7,155 bases of DNA from UBA11346 sp038203025 (GTDB lineage Bacteria; Planctomycetota; UBA11346), in the NCBI GenBank assembly GCA_038203025.1, contig JBBREK010000218.1, positions 1 through 7,155 on the forward strand, in the 5' to 3' direction. The number at the start of each line of letters is the position of its first letter. Positions within the stretch are counted from its first letter, which is position 1. Shown in pieces: positions 6,143 through 7,155 of the stretch. The notes below the pieces were generated by a model. The model had not been told where the DNA came from. It was given only the letters and a program-made list of their open reading frames with translations, and did no database searches. The position numbers and the translations under genes are program-made.

Positions 6143-7155
6143 TCAGAATCCGAAAGCGCCGCGCACGGGGTCAGACTTGGACCGCTTCGCGCCACCGACC
6201 ACGAAGGTGGCCGAGAAGCGGTTGTCGACCTGCTCGTCGAGCGGGTCGTAGGAGTTCTCGTAGACGATGATGGCGAGGCCGTCGACCATGCGCCGGGCGA
6301 GGCCGAGGTGCCACAGGTCGATGCCACGCCCATCGGGCACGCCATCGGCAGCCGGGCGCACTTCGACCCAGTTGTCGAGCCGGTAGCGGTTGAGGTGCAG
6401 CGAACCGCCAGCACGATGCAACCAGTAGTCGCCGGAGACGGCAGTGGGCGGGACATAGACGCCATTGTACAGTAGTTCGACCCGTTCCGCCACCTGCCAG
6501 CGGCTACGCACGTCGAACGTCGTCCATCGTTTCAGCCTGGCGTCCCAGGTGCCATCAGCGACGGCCTCGACGTTGCGGTGTGGCGACCCACGGGCGCTGA
6601 AGGCTATATCAGCCAGGGCCGATCGGGAGATGCGTTCGCTGCCATCGACTTCGACCGCCTGTCGATCGATAGGGCGCAGGCCCCAACGGGCGGTGACACT
6701 GGCGCTGAACGCCGCCCCGCCGAGGCCGAGCTGGCCGTCCAGGGAAGCGGTCGCGTAACGCCGGTCGGTCTCGGGGTTATCAATCCCGTCACCAAAGTTG
6801 AATCCCGGATTACCCTCCCCCTGGCCGAGGCCGAGTAGTTCAACGCCCAGACGCGGGGTCAGGGTGGCGCTGCCCTCGTCGCCGGTGTGCACTAGGCGGG
6901 CGCGCACGCCGGCCTCACCCAAGGGCAGGGAGGTGCTGCGGTTGCCGGCAACATCCACGTCGGCGACGCGGGCCTCGCTCCAGGCGACGCCACGCAGGCC
7001 GCCGCTGGCGTCCAGCGCCATGCCGCCGGCCCATTGCACCGCCCCGAGACGCCCCTCCCAGCCGGTCCTGGTCGCCTCGTTGCCGCGCAGCTCCTGACGC
7101 AGGCGCTCGACCCGCACGTGCCCGCCGGCAGCCACCGGCCCGACCAGGCCCAGCC
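6143..7155 (-). CDS. Outer-membrane beta-barrel protein, C-terminal part (5' partial), possibly LptD-like
   Basis: The frame is open to the window edge and ends at TGA 6145-6143, giving about 337 residues of the C-terminal part. The sequence shows the pattern of amphipathic beta strands separated by polar turns: SATLTPRLGVELLGLG, ATASLDGQLGLGG, AAFSASVTARWGL, RWTTFDVRSRWQV, ERVELLYNGVYVP, AGGSLHLNRYRLDNWVEVR, LWHLGLARRMVDGLAIIVYEN, RFSATFVVGG. The protein ends in Phe (GAFGF), as substrates of the Bam machinery usually do. Strand length and the closing 'LGLARR ... IIVYENSYDPLDEQVDNRFSATF' resemble the last strands of LptD, the lipopolysaccharide-assembly barrel, but the LptD-defining N-terminal part is outside the window, so this is only a suggestion; another large barrel is possible. 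A GTG at 7135 could be read as a start but codons continue upstream without a stop. It is followed 3 nt later by the 296-residue membrane protein gene. Confidence 0.75.
   Translation of the reverse strand, partial: LGLVGPVAAGGHVRVERLRQELRGNEATRTGWEGRLGAVQWAGGMALDASGGLRGVAWSEARVADVDVAGNRSTSLPLGEAGVRARLVHTGDEGSATLTPRLGVELLGLGQGEGNPGFNFGDGIDNPETDRRYATASLDGQLGLGGAAFSASVTARWGLRPIDRQAVEVDGSERISRSALADIAFSARGSPHRNVEAVADGTWDARLKRWTTFDVRSRWQVAERVELLYNGVYVPPTAVSGDYWLHRAGGSLHLNRYRLDNWVEVRPAADGVPDGRGIDLWHLGLARRMVDGLAIIVYENSYDPLDEQVDNRFSATFVVGGAKRSKSDPVRGAFGF

Overview
This is a GC-rich window carrying eight protein-coding genes (two of them cut by the window edges) and one conspicuous repeat element. It suggests a Gram-negative bacterium, most likely of the PVC group and probably Planctomycetota. 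The reasons are a NadB with the planctomycete-style N-terminal extension, a secreted protein of a type I associate with planctomycete genomes (signal peptide followed by an 'IPADCRWVIHADLQA' opening), a single eukaryote-like squalene synthase, and an outer-membrane-type beta-barrel ending in phenylalanine. This assignment is inferred from protein style and was not tested by a search.

Left part, plus strand (1-2183): the 3' end of murD (peptidoglycan precursor ligase), a complete nadB (L-aspartate oxidase, first step of NAD synthesis from aspartate), and a small Rieske [2Fe-2S] ferredoxin whose start overlaps the nadB stop by 4 bp. The last two are clearly translationally coupled, which suggests that the ferredoxin serves NadB or another redox enzyme.

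Right part, minus strand (7155 down to 2196): the C-terminal part of an outer-membrane beta-barrel protein (LptD-like at best), a 296-residue membrane-anchored protein 3 nt behind it, a 178-bp intergenic space filled by an inverted heptamer-repeat element, a squalene/phytoene synthase, a secreted 295-residue protein, an ECF sigma factor and a single-membrane-span probable anti-sigma factor. The last four genes are spaced 41, 0 and -4 nt apart and look like one operon. The secreted protein and the sigma factor are in the same reading frame, separated only by one TGA followed directly by a GTG start. The two gene blocks converge at 2184-2195 with only 12 bp between stop codons.

No tRNA, rRNA, CRISPR array, insertion sequence or phage gene was seen. 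There is no obvious new defence or mobile system. The points most worth a second look are the heptamer inverted repeat between the membrane protein and squalene synthase genes, the sigma/anti-sigma/secreted-protein module with its in-frame stop-start junction, and the NadB-Rieske pairing.
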